Of a stretch of 35,324 nucleotides of DNA, positions 23,371-31,042 are shown piece by piece; the first letter of the stretch is position 1; each line of letters opens with the position of its first letter. Location of the stretch: the NCBI GenBank assembly GCA_026126245.1, contig JAHCJT010000010.1, positions 1 through 35,324 of the forward strand. Direction: 5' to 3'. The position numbers and the translations under genes were made by a program. The notes under the pieces were generated by a model. The model was not told the origin of the DNA. It was given only the letters and a program-made list of their open reading frames with translations, and did not search any database. This stretch comes from Alphaproteobacteria bacterium (GTDB taxonomy: Bacteria; Pseudomonadota; Alphaproteobacteria; Reyranellales; Reyranellaceae).

Positions 23371-23661
23371 TCACGCCAGCAGATCGCGCTGCTCGGGATG
23401 GCGGGCGATCACGCGGGCGAAGAAACCGCAGCGCGGCACCACCTTGCGGCCCTGCGCGCGCAGGCGGTCCAGCGCGCCCAGCACCAGCGCCGTGCCGATG
23501 CCGCGCCCTTCCAGGGCTGGCGGCACTTCGGTGTAGGGCACCACCGCCACATTGCCGTCGAGGCGGTAGTCGACGAACGCCACGTGGCCGTCGACGGCCA
23601 GTTCGTAGCGGCGGCGCCCGGGAACGTCGATTACAGCCTGGCGCAAGGTCTGCGCATCCAT
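23371..23661 (-). CDS. Small GNAT-type N-acetyltransferase (YidJ/Gtn-like)
   Basis: This 96-residue protein is a minimal GCN5-related acetyltransferase. The acetyl-CoA-binding signature is EGRGIGTALVLGALDRLRAQG, preceded by a beta strand pair (YELAVDGHVAFVDYRLDGN and VAVVPYTEVPP). It ends with the CGFFARVIARHPE segment characteristic of the short GNAT family that protects against or modifies small cellular amines or cysteine. The length is normal for this short subfamily. The ATG at 23661 has AGGA upstream; in-frame extension to 23796 lacks similarity and was rejected. It is 103 bases from the DUF1028 gene on the same strand, possibly in one transcript. The substrate is unknown. Confidence 0.85.
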   Translation of the reverse strand: MDAQTLRQAVIDVPGRRRYELAVDGHVAFVDYRLDGNVAVVPYTEVPPALEGRGIGTALVLGALDRLRAQGRKVVPRCGFFARVIARHPEQRDLLA

Positions 23662-23764
23662 CACGTCGTCCTTCTGTCCTGGTGGTCCACGCATCGCAGC
23701 CGACACCGGCCGTTCCGACCCACATTCGGCGCGGTCGGCGCGCCGGCATGCACCTGCCGCAGTG

Positions 23765-24478
23765 TCATCCGGTCTCGGCGGCCTGGCCAGCGGCAATGCC
23801 GGCTTCGATCGTGGCGCGATCGGTGATGCCGGCGGGATTGGATCGCGTCGGCATGAATTGGCGGAAATGGACCCAGTGCTGGCGGCTCACTGTCTCCAGC
23901 CGTTCCAGCTCGGCCAGCGGGTCGGCGTGGTCGTCGACGCGCAGATCGAGATCCGAATACTCCTCCGCGCCATGGATCAACAGGGCGGCGGACTGCTTGC
24001 CACGCTTGTCGCCACCGACGCTTTCGCCGGCCTTGAGTGCCGCGATGAGGCGGCGGGCAAAGGATAGGGCGGCGCCGGACTGGAACGCGGCGGCGGTCTG
24101 CTCGATGACCTGCGGCCCGGCCAGCATGTTGCCGGCCACCGAGAAGCCGTCACGGATCACGTGACCGCACCAGTCGATGCAGGCCGTGCCGGTGTGGGCG
24201 GCGAAGCGCCCGGCGGCGTCCATGACGTGCACCTGGCGGTGCGCCTGGCCGTCGTCGGCCGCCGTCAGCAGGCGCACCACGTCGGCCGCCGGCACGCCCT
24301 CGCGCAGCAGCTGCAATCCGCGCGGGCCGTAGAAGGGGTTGACCATGGCCTGCGTCGCCACCGCGCCGATGCCGGTGGCGATGTAGGGCACGCGCGCGCC
24401 AACCGCGAAGAAGCGGGTGGCGACGGCGATCCCGATGGCGCCGGAGGCCCTGTCCCGTGCAATGATTGACCAGGTCAT
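23765..24478 (-). CDS. DUF1028 domain protein (predicted Ntn-hydrolase fold)
   Basis: This 237-residue protein matches the DUF1028 family, predicted to share the N-terminal nucleophile hydrolase fold. Hallmarks are TWSIIARDRASGAIGIAVATRFFAVG at the start, the TGIGAVATQAMVNPFYGPRGL segment, and HTGTACIDWCGH with FSVAGNMLAG and GEEYSDLDLRVDDH-type residues (here GAEEYSDLDLRVDDHADP). The first residue after Met is Thr, a possible nucleophile if Met is removed. It lies 12 bases downstream of the gamma-glutamyltransferase-family gene on the same strand, so the two are very likely co-transcribed. That makes two Ntn-fold proteins side by side. A role in processing gamma-glutamyl or other amide-linked small molecules is plausible but inferred. 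Confidence 0.87.
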   Translation of the reverse strand: MTWSIIARDRASGAIGIAVATRFFAVGARVPYIATGIGAVATQAMVNPFYGPRGLQLLREGVPAADVVRLLTAADDGQAHRQVHVMDAAGRFAAHTGTACIDWCGHVIRDGFSVAGNMLAGPQVIEQTAAAFQSGAALSFARRLIAALKAGESVGGDKRGKQSAALLIHGAEEYSDLDLRVDDHADPLAELERLETVSRQHWVHFRQFMPTRSNPAGITDRATIEAGIAAGQAAETG

Positions 24479-24490
24479 CGCCAGTCCCGC

Positions 24491-26293
24491 TCAGCGCCCG
24501 GCCGCATAGCCTTGCATGCCGCGCGGATTGGCGGCGGCCCTGCGCCAGGGATCGTCGCGCGACGCGGCGGTCAGACGACCTTCCGACCAGTCCTCGCCAA
24601 CTTCCACCTCGTGGCCGCGCCGGCGCAGCTCCTTGATGGTTTCGGCCGGCACACGGTTTTCGACCACCATCACGCCCGGCCGTGCCGTGCGCGGCCAGAA
24701 CGAACTGGGGAAGTGTTCGCTGTGCCACGCCGGCGCATCGATCGCCTCCTGCAGGTTCATGCCGCAATGGACGTGGCGCAGGAAAAACTGGGTGATCCAC
24801 TGGTCCTGCTGGTCGCCGCCGGGCGAACCCCAGGCGAGATACGGCTCGCCGTCGCGCAGCGCCAAGGTCGGGGTCAGGGTGGTGCGCGGCCGCTTGCCGG
24901 GCGCGAGCGTGCCGGGCTTGCCCTCGTCGAGCCAGAACATCTGCGCGCGCGTGCCCAGCGGGAAGCCGAGCTCGGGGATCACCGGCGAGCTCTGCAGCCA
25001 GCCGCCGCTGGGCGTCGCGGTCACCATGTTGCCGTCGCGGTCGATGATGTCGAAATGCACGGTGTCGCCGCGCACCTGGCCGAGCCGGCCGACCGTCGGC
25101 TCGCCGGCGCCGCTGGCGCCGACCGCGGCGCGCTGGGCGTCGGCGCGGCGCAGCTTGACGACGCCGCCGAAGCCGTCGATGCGGCCCGGGCGCAGTTCCA
25201 GCGACGCCTTGTCGGCGATCAGCTTGCGGCGCTCGGCGTTGTAGGCGTCCGACAGCAGCGTCGTCATCGGCACGTCGACGAAGTCGGGATCGCCGTAGAA
25301 CGCCTCGCGGTCGGCATAGGCCAGCTTGGCGCATTCGATCTGCAGGTGGATGAAGTCGGCGCTGGTCGGGTCCATGCCGTCGAGATGATAGCCTTTCAGC
25401 AGCGCGAGTTGCTGCAGCATGGCCGGGCCCTGACCCCACGGCCCGGTCTTGCACACCGTGTAACGGCCGTAGCGATAGGTTTGCGGCGGCTCGACCGTGG
25501 CCTGCCACCTGGCCATGTCGGCACCGCTCAACACGCCCTTGTGCGGTCGGCCGCTGACATCCATCACGTCCTGGGTGCGGCAGAAGCGGTCGATCGCCTC
25601 GGCGACGAAGCCCTGCGACCACGCGCGCCGGGCGCGTTCGATCTGCGCCAGGCGGTCGCTGCCGGCGCCTTCGGCCTCGCGCACGATGCGGGCGTAGGTC
25701 GCCGCGAAGGCGGCGTTGCGGAACAGCGAGCCCGGTGCCGGGACGTCGCCGCCGGGCAGGAACACCGCGGCCGATGTCGGCCAGTGCGTCTCGAACTGCT
25801 GGCGCACCGTGGCGATCGTGGCGCATGCCCGCTCGACGATCGGATGGCCGTCGCGGGCATAGGCGATGGCCGGCGCCAGCACGTCGGCCGGGCGCAGGGT
25901 GCCGTAGTCGCGCAACAGCAACATCCAGGCGTCGAAGGTGCCGGGGATGCAGGCCGCCAGTAGCCCGGTGCCGGGCACCATGTCGAGACCCTGATTGCGG
26001 TAGTGGGCGATTGTAGCGCCGGCCGGGGTCGGACCCTGGCCGCAGATCACTTCGGGGCGGCCGCGGCGCACGTCGTACAGAATGATCGGTACGTCGCCGC
26101 CCGGCCCGCACAGGTGGGGCTCGACCACCTGCAGCGTGAAGGCGGTGGCGACGGCGGCGTCGAACGCGTTGCCGCCCCGTTCCAGGATCGACATGCCGAC
26201 CGCGGTGGCGATCCAGTGGGTCGAGGCGACGACCCCGAAAGTACCGGTGATTTCCGGTCGGGTGGTGAAGCGACTGGGGTTGATGAACGACAT
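24491..26293 (-). CDS. Gamma-glutamyltransferase family protein (YwrD-like)
   Basis: This 600-residue protein is of the gamma-glutamyltransferase family, autocleaving Ntn hydrolases that transfer or hydrolyse gamma-glutamyl or related amide groups. The N-terminal subunit has VVASTHWIATAVGMSILERGGNAFDAAVATA and ECAKLAYADREAFYGDPDF. The processing site and nucleophilic Thr are in GDTVHFDIIDRDGNMV, and the small subunit has the oxyanion loop GSPGGDQQ. The residue after the nucleophile is Val, not the second Thr of E. coli Ggt. This is normal for the YwrD-like branch. There is no evident signal peptide, so a cytoplasmic location is likely, unlike periplasmic Ggt. The start at 26293 has a weak binding site. 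It is co-transcribed with the DUF1028 gene and divergent from a TRAP receptor, whose imported solute could be its substrate. Confidence 0.9.
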   Translation of the reverse strand: MSFINPSRFTTRPEITGTFGVVASTHWIATAVGMSILERGGNAFDAAVATAFTLQVVEPHLCGPGGDVPIILYDVRRGRPEVICGQGPTPAGATIAHYRNQGLDMVPGTGLLAACIPGTFDAWMLLLRDYGTLRPADVLAPAIAYARDGHPIVERACATIATVRQQFETHWPTSAAVFLPGGDVPAPGSLFRNAAFAATYARIVREAEGAGSDRLAQIERARRAWSQGFVAEAIDRFCRTQDVMDVSGRPHKGVLSGADMARWQATVEPPQTYRYGRYTVCKTGPWGQGPAMLQQLALLKGYHLDGMDPTSADFIHLQIECAKLAYADREAFYGDPDFVDVPMTTLLSDAYNAERRKLIADKASLELRPGRIDGFGGVVKLRRADAQRAAVGASGAGEPTVGRLGQVRGDTVHFDIIDRDGNMVTATPSGGWLQSSPVIPELGFPLGTRAQMFWLDEGKPGTLAPGKRPRTTLTPTLALRDGEPYLAWGSPGGDQQDQWITQFFLRHVHCGMNLQEAIDAPAWHSEHFPSSFWPRTARPGVMVVENRVPAETIKELRRRGHEVEVGEDWSEGRLTAASRDDPWRRAAANPRGMQGYAAGR

Positions 26294-26367
26294 GGTGAAC
26301 CCGATCCGGTGCTGGATGGTGACAGTTCCGTGCCGCCCCCTCTGGCGACACGTGAGCGTGGCAATGA

Positions 26368-26413
26368 GTCAGACGTCAGAACGTTGACATCCGTCTGACC
26401 GTCGTCCTAGTTT
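26368..26413 (+). promoter_or_regulatory. Putative sigma-70 promoter of the TRAP operon within nested inverted repeats
   Basis: TTGACA (26384-26389) is a perfect -35 box, with TAGTTT (26408-26413) as a weak -10 eighteen bases on. It is enclosed by an outer inverted repeat GTCAGACG (26368-26375) with CGTCTGAC (26392-26399) and an inner GTCA-N6-TGAC (26375-26388). Such nested dyads overlapping the -35 are typical of repressor sites for GntR/TetR-type proteins. The regulator is not encoded in the window beside it. Confidence 0.5.
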
Positions 26414-26481
26414 GCACGTGCAGCAACCCAACATGAAGGCTCGGAAGCGAGCCCACCGCTGCCGCATGGGAGGATTGAATC

Positions 26482-27588
26482 ATGAGATCACGGTTCCTCG
26501 GAACCGTGTTCGCGGCTGGATTGGCCGCGTTCACGGCACTCAGTCTTAGCCCGGCGCCGGCCGCGGCCCAGAAAGTCCTCAAGATGCAGGCGAGTTGGCC
26601 TGCGTCTCTGACGCTGTACGAGAATTTCACCATGTTCGCCAAGCGGGTGGAAGAGCTCACCGGCGGCGAGGTCAAGATCGAGGCGATGCCTGCCGGCCAG
26701 ATCGTGCCGGCGTTCGAAGTGCTCGATGCGACCAACAAGCGCGTGATCGACGGCGCCCACACCTGGGCCGGCTACTGGCAGGGCAAGAACAGCGCCGCCA
26801 TCCTGATGACCGGCGGCCCGGGCGGCCCCTGGGGCATGGACCAGCAGGACTTCCTAGGCTGGATCTGGTGGGGCGGCGGCGAGAAGCTGATCGACGAATT
26901 CTACCACGACCAGCTCAAGCTCAACGTCATCCATATCCCCATCCTGATCTCGAGCCCGCAGGCGCTGGGCTGGTTCAAGAAGCGGATCGAGAACCTTGCC
27001 GACTTCAAGGGCATGAAGTGCCGTCAGACCGGCGTCGCGGGCCAGATCTTCAACGAGATGGGCATGCGGACCGTCAACATGCCGGGCGGCGAAATCATGC
27101 CGGCCGCGGAGCGCGGCACGATCGACTGCGCCGAATGGGTCGGCGGCATCGAGGATCTGCGCTTCGGCTTCCAGACCGTGTGGAAGTACCACTACGCGCC
27201 GTCGCTGCACGAGTCGGTGTCGATCGGCAATCTTCTGATCAACGGCGACGCCTGGAAAGAGATCAGCAAGCGCAACCAGGAGATCATCAAGGCCGCCGCC
27301 ACCGAGGTTCTGATCAAGTGGTGGGTGGGTTGGCAGAAGCAGAACGCCGATGCTCTCAAGGAATTCCGGGAAAAGCACAAGGTCAACGTTCTGCAGACGC
27401 CGAACGAGATCCACGTCGAATTCCTGAAGGCCTGGGACCGGATCGCGGCCAAGGAGGCCCAGGCCAACCCGTTCTTCAAGAAGGTGATGGACAGCCAGAA
27501 GGCCTGGGCATCGGTCGTCGTGCCGGCCAAGAAGTTCTACTTCCCGGCCTACAATCTGGCGGCCGACCACTACTGGCCCGAGAAATAG
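26482..27588 (+). CDS. TRAP transporter solute-binding protein (DctP/TakP-like)
   Basis: This 368-residue periplasmic receptor of a tripartite ATP-independent transporter binds a carboxylate. The signal peptide is visible (MRSRFLGTVFAAGLAAFTAL, cleavage near AAA-QK). Mature regions include LKMQASWPASLTLYENFTMFAKRV, the TGGEVKIEAMPAGQIVPAFEVLDA segment, GPWGMDQQDFLGWIWWGGG, the conserved Arg in KCRQTGVAGQIF that clamps carboxylates, and CAEWVGGIEDLRFGF. The pattern, with Trp/Tyr-rich pocket segments, resembles the TakP group that binds 2-oxo acids with sodium, and the long chain fits that group. The ATG follows GGGAGGATTGAATC. It is the first gene of the receptor, small-permease and large-permease operon, followed by a hairpin. 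Confidence 0.92.
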   Translation: MRSRFLGTVFAAGLAAFTALSLSPAPAAAQKVLKMQASWPASLTLYENFTMFAKRVEELTGGEVKIEAMPAGQIVPAFEVLDATNKRVIDGAHTWAGYWQGKNSAAILMTGGPGGPWGMDQQDFLGWIWWGGGEKLIDEFYHDQLKLNVIHIPILISSPQALGWFKKRIENLADFKGMKCRQTGVAGQIFNEMGMRTVNMPGGEIMPAAERGTIDCAEWVGGIEDLRFGFQTVWKYHYAPSLHESVSIGNLLINGDAWKEISKRNQEIIKAAATEVLIKWWVGWQKQNADALKEFREKHKVNVLQTPNEIHVEFLKAWDRIAAKEAQANPFFKKVMDSQKAWASVVVPAKKFYFPAYNLAADHYWPEK

Positions 27589-27604
27589 GTGCCAGAGCGA
27601 CCGC

Positions 27605-27635
27605 GGGCCGCGCGACGAGCGCGGCCCGTTTCTTT
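27605..27635 (+). terminator. Intrinsic terminator/attenuator after the TRAP receptor gene
   Basis: A perfect 9-base stem (27605-27613 GGGCCGCGC with 27619-27627 GCGCGGCCC, loop GACGA) is followed by GTTTCTTT. It sits 17 bases after the receptor stop and about 70 bases before the small permease start. This would let part of the transcription end after the receptor and stabilise its mRNA, giving more receptor than membrane subunits. Confidence 0.7.
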
Positions 27636-27702
27636 GCGGCCGCGGGGGGAGCGGCATTCTGAACAACGTTCGCGCGGTTGGGGCTAAGGGGAGAGTTCCG
27701 AT

Positions 27703-28254
27703 ATGGACCAGCCGTCGCCGGCCTATCTGGCGGTGATCCGGGGAATCGACAAGTTCACCGAGTGGACGGGTTATCTTGTCGCGGTTCTCAGTATTCCGCT
27801 GATCGTGCCCAATGTCTGCGAAGTCGTGCTGCGCTACGGCTTCAACAGCCCGACCGATTGGGCGCAGGAAATCACCACGATGGCCTACGGGGCCATGTTC
27901 ATGCTCGGCGCCGCCTTCGCGCTGCTGAAGGGCGCCCATGTGCGCACCGACATGCTGTGGGAAAAGTTTACCGACCGGACCAAGGGCCGGATCGACACGC
28001 TTGCCTACATCATCTTCTTTTTTCCGGCGATCGCCGTGCTGTTCTGGGTCACGCTGGAAGACGCGCGCTATTCCCTCAGCATCTGGGAGAAGTCGAACGT
28101 CTCGGCGTGGCAGCCGATCATCTGGCCGCTGCGCTGGTGCATTCCGATCACCTGCGCGCTGCTGCTGGTCCAGGGCGTGTCGGAGCTGATGAAGAGCGTC
28201 TATGCCTGGCGCACGGGCCGCGAACTGGTCCATCACGAGAAGATCGAAATATGA
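27703..28254 (+). CDS. TRAP transporter small permease (DctQ family)
   Basis: This 183-residue inner-membrane protein has four predicted transmembrane helices, approximately at residues 22-43, 58-79, 104-124 and 142-165. It carries the family motifs VVLRYGFNSPTDWAQEITTMAYGAMFMLGAAFALLKGAHVRTDML and the CALLLVQGVSEL final helix. It forms the stalk that links the large permease to the receptor and is needed for transport. A GGGGAGAG ribosome binding site precedes the ATG. The stop overlaps the large permease start by four bases. The length fits the larger small-permease variants that accompany TakP-type receptors. Confidence 0.9.
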   Translation: MDQPSPAYLAVIRGIDKFTEWTGYLVAVLSIPLIVPNVCEVVLRYGFNSPTDWAQEITTMAYGAMFMLGAAFALLKGAHVRTDMLWEKFTDRTKGRIDTLAYIIFFFPAIAVLFWVTLEDARYSLSIWEKSNVSAWQPIIWPLRWCIPITCALLLVQGVSELMKSVYAWRTGRELVHHEKIEI

Positions 28255-29591
28255 GCGGTCCGGAAATCATGGGCCTGGTGATGCTGGCCGCGATGGTCAC
28301 CGTCATCTTCATCGGCTTTCCCATCTCCTTCACCCTGTTGGTCCTCGGCCTGGCGTTCGGCGTCGTCGGTCTGGGCACGTCGCAGACATTCAATCTGGCG
28401 TCGTTGCAGCTGTGGGGCCTGATGAAGGAGGAAGTGCTGCCGGCGGTGCCGCTCTTCATCTTCATGGGCTTCATGACCGAGCAGGCGGGATTGATGGAAC
28501 GATTGTTCCGGGCGTTCCGCGGCCTGCTGGAGAGGATTCCCGGCGCGCTCTACATGGCGGTGATCCTGACGGCGACGGTGTTCGCGATGGCCACCGGCAT
28601 CGTCGGCGCCGCCGTCACCGTGCTGGGCATCATGGCCGGGCCGATCATGATCAAGGCCGGCTATGACGCGCGCATGTCCTCAGGCGCGATCGCCGCCGGC
28701 GGCACGCTCGGCATCCTGGTGCCGCCCAGCGTCATGCTCGTGGTCATGGGGCCGACCATGGGCGTGCCGGTCAACCAGCTCTATGCCGCGTCGTTCGGGC
28801 CCGGCTTTCTGCTGGCCGGGATGTACATCGCCTACACGCTGTTCCGCAGTTTCAAGAACCCGCGGTTGGGTCCGCCGGTGCCGCAGGACGAGCGGATCGG
28901 CGACTGGCGCGTGAAGCTGCGCGAGGTCGTGATCGGCATGGTGCCGCTCAGCTGCCTGATCGGGTTCACGCTGGGAACGATCCTGGGCGGTCTGGCGACG
29001 CCGACCGAGGCCAGCGCCGCTGGCGCGTTCGGCGCCACGCTGCTTGCCGCGGCCTACGGCAAGCTGACCTGGCCGGCGCTCAAGACGGCCGCGATCGCGA
29101 CCATGACCACGTCGAGCATGGTGCTGTTCCTGGCCGCCGCGTCCAACGTGTTCGGCGCGATCTTCACCAAGTTCGGCACCGCGACGGTGATCACGAACAC
29201 GCTGCTGGGCCTGCCGTTTCCGCCCATGGTGGTGCTGATCATCATCATGGTGCTGATCTTCGTGCTCGGCTGGCCGTTCGAGTGGCCGGCGATCGTGCTG
29301 GTCTTCCTGCCGATCTTCCTGCCCGTGGTCGAGAAGCTTGATCTCGGCATCGGCACGCGCACCGAGCAGATGATCTGGTTCGGCGCGCTGGTGGCGGTCA
29401 ACCTGCAGACCGCCTTCCTCAGTCCGCCGGTGGCCATGTCGGCGTACTATCTGAAGAACGTTGTGCCGCAATGGTCGCTGGCCACCATCTACCGTGGCAT
29501 GGCCGACTTCATGGTGATCCAGTGCATCTGCCTGGCCGTCGTGCTGTTCCTGCCCGACGTCGCCATGTGGCTGCCGCGCGCCCTGAAGTGA
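28251..29591 (+). CDS. TRAP transporter large permease (DctM family)
   Basis: This 446-residue membrane protein has about twelve hydrophobic helices. It is the sodium-coupled channel that moves the receptor-bound carboxylate into the cytoplasm. The start MSGPEIMGLVMLAAMVTVIFIGFPISFTL is typical. GILVPPSVMLVVMGPTMGVPVNQLYAASFGPGFLLAGMYI and the late FGALVAVNLQTAFLSPPVAMSAYYLK segments carry the conserved glycine/proline and polar residues of the substrate and sodium sites. It starts within the small-permease stop codon (ATGA overlap), so the two are translationally coupled. A terminator follows 22 bases after the stop and an enolase-superfamily enzyme begins about 100 bases later, possibly acting on the imported acid. 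Confidence 0.92.
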   Translation: MSGPEIMGLVMLAAMVTVIFIGFPISFTLLVLGLAFGVVGLGTSQTFNLASLQLWGLMKEEVLPAVPLFIFMGFMTEQAGLMERLFRAFRGLLERIPGALYMAVILTATVFAMATGIVGAAVTVLGIMAGPIMIKAGYDARMSSGAIAAGGTLGILVPPSVMLVVMGPTMGVPVNQLYAASFGPGFLLAGMYIAYTLFRSFKNPRLGPPVPQDERIGDWRVKLREVVIGMVPLSCLIGFTLGTILGGLATPTEASAAGAFGATLLAAAYGKLTWPALKTAAIATMTTSSMVLFLAAASNVFGAIFTKFGTATVITNTLLGLPFPPMVVLIIIMVLIFVLGWPFEWPAIVLVFLPIFLPVVEKLDLGIGTRTEQMIWFGALVAVNLQTAFLSPPVAMSAYYLKNVVPQWSLATIYRGMADFMVIQCICLAVVLFLPDVAMWLPRALK

Positions 29592-29612
29592 GACCTGCCG
29601 AATGAGGCAATG

Positions 29613-29646
29613 CGACGCCGGGCCTTGTGCCCGGCGTCGTCGTTTT
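29613..29646 (+). terminator. Intrinsic terminator after the TRAP operon
   Basis: A perfect 11-base stem (29613-29623 CGACGCCGGGC with 29629-29639 GCCCGGCGTCG, loop CTTGT) is followed by TCGTTTT. It begins 22 bases after the large permease stop, and the next gene has its own strong ribosome binding site at 29681. Confidence 0.8.
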
Positions 29647-29689
29647 GGCGCGCCACCCGTTTTGCTACGCTGGCGTCGGAGGAGGAAAC

Positions 29690-30898
29690 ATGAAGATCTC
29701 CGCAGTCGAAACCGTCCGCTTGGGCGAATTCCCCAACCTGCTGTGGGTACGCCTGCGCAGCGACGAGGGCGTGCATGGCCTGGGCGAGACCTTCATGGGT
29801 GCCGCCGCCGTCGAGGCCTACATCCACGAATACGCCGGCCCGCGCCTGATCGGCCAGGACCCCCTGCGCAACGAATGGCTGGCCCGGCACCTGACGGGCT
29901 ATCTCGGGTGGCGCGGCGCCGGCGCCGAAACGCGCGGCAATTCGGCGATCGACCTCGCCCTGTGGGATCTCAAGGGCAAGGCGTGGGGTCAGCCGGTCTA
30001 CCGGCTGCTCGGCGGGCCGTTCCGCGAGCGCGTGCGCGTGTACAACACCTGCGCCGGCTATCGCTACATCCGCGACACCAAGCTGCAGCAGGTCGACAAC
30101 TGGGGCCTCGATCGCGGACTGGGCGACGCGGAAGGGCCCTACGAGGACCTCGACGGCTTCCTGCATCGGGCCGACGAACTGGCGCAGTCGTTGCTCGAGC
30201 AGGGCATCACGGCGATGAAGATCTGGCCATTCGATCCGCCGGCCGAGGCCAACGACGGCTGGCACATCTCGGCCGCGGAGATGCGCACGGCGCTCGAGCC
30301 GTTCGAGAAGATCCGCCGCGCCGTGGGCGACCGCATGGACATCATGGTCGAGTTCCATTCGCTGTGGCGCTTCCCGGCAGCCGAAACCATCGCGCGGGCC
30401 CTGGCGCCGTATCGCACCTACTGGCACGAGGATCCGGTGCGGATGGATGCGCTGGCCGACCTGAAGCGTTACGCGGCGGCCAGCCCGGCGCCGGTCTGCG
30501 CATCGGAGACGCTCAATGGCGCGTTCGCCTTTCGCGAGCTGATGGAGTCGGGCGCCGTGGGCGTCGTCATGCTCGACCTGAGCTGGTGCGGCGGCCTCAC
30601 CGAGGCGCGCAAGATCGCCGGCATGGCCGAGGCCTGGAAGCTGCCGATCGCGCCGCATGATTGCACCGGCCCCGTGGTGTGGACCGCATCGACGCATCTG
30701 GCGCTGGCGGCGCCCAACACCCTGATCCAGGAATCCGTGCGTGCCTTCTACAGCGGCTGGTACCGCGAGCTGGTCACGGCCCTGCCGGTCGTCAAGCACG
30801 GCGAGATATCCCTGGGCGAGGCGCCGGGCTTCGGCCTCGACCTGTTGCCCGGCATCGAGGGGCGCGCCGACGCGGTGGTGCGTGTGACCGGCGCCTGA
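29690..30898 (+). CDS. Mandelate racemase/muconate lactonizing (enolase superfamily) enzyme
   Basis: This 402-residue enolase-superfamily protein abstracts a proton next to a carboxylate with a magnesium-bound barrel site, typically dehydrating or epimerising sugar acids. It has the N-terminal capping domain and then the barrel. The first catalytic Lys is in MKIWPFD (Lys177). Metal ligands are Glu221 (DIMVEFH), Glu247 (WHEDP) and Glu273 (ASETL). The His-Asp dyad is Asp296 (MLDLSWCGG) and His323 (APHDCTGP), as in mandelate racemase. All metal and acid/base residues are present, so it should be active. The ATG at 29690 follows GGAGGAGGAAAC. It lies just after the TRAP operon but beyond its terminator, so the functional link to the transporter is inference. 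A sugar-acid dehydratase is the likeliest role. Confidence 0.92.
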   Translation: MKISAVETVRLGEFPNLLWVRLRSDEGVHGLGETFMGAAAVEAYIHEYAGPRLIGQDPLRNEWLARHLTGYLGWRGAGAETRGNSAIDLALWDLKGKAWGQPVYRLLGGPFRERVRVYNTCAGYRYIRDTKLQQVDNWGLDRGLGDAEGPYEDLDGFLHRADELAQSLLEQGITAMKIWPFDPPAEANDGWHISAAEMRTALEPFEKIRRAVGDRMDIMVEFHSLWRFPAAETIARALAPYRTYWHEDPVRMDALADLKRYAAASPAPVCASETLNGAFAFRELMESGAVGVVMLDLSWCGGLTEARKIAGMAEAWKLPIAPHDCTGPVVWTASTHLALAAPNTLIQESVRAFYSGWYRELVTALPVVKHGEISLGEAPGFGLDLLPGIEGRADAVVRVTGA

Positions 30899-31042
30899 TC
30901 GGTGTCCGGCATCGGTGCCCTGCCGCCGGCCGGGCGTCGGCGCCGCGCGCCAGACTTCTCGCATCCGTGACGCAACTCGGCCATAATTCAGCCGCGTCAA
31001 ACGGGTTACTCTTCAGTTTGGCGGTCTTCCACAGGACGTTCC

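Noticed and set aside
29489-31000. Long minus-strand open frame opposite the enolase-superfamily gene
   Set aside because: No family features and antisense to a gene with a complete active site.
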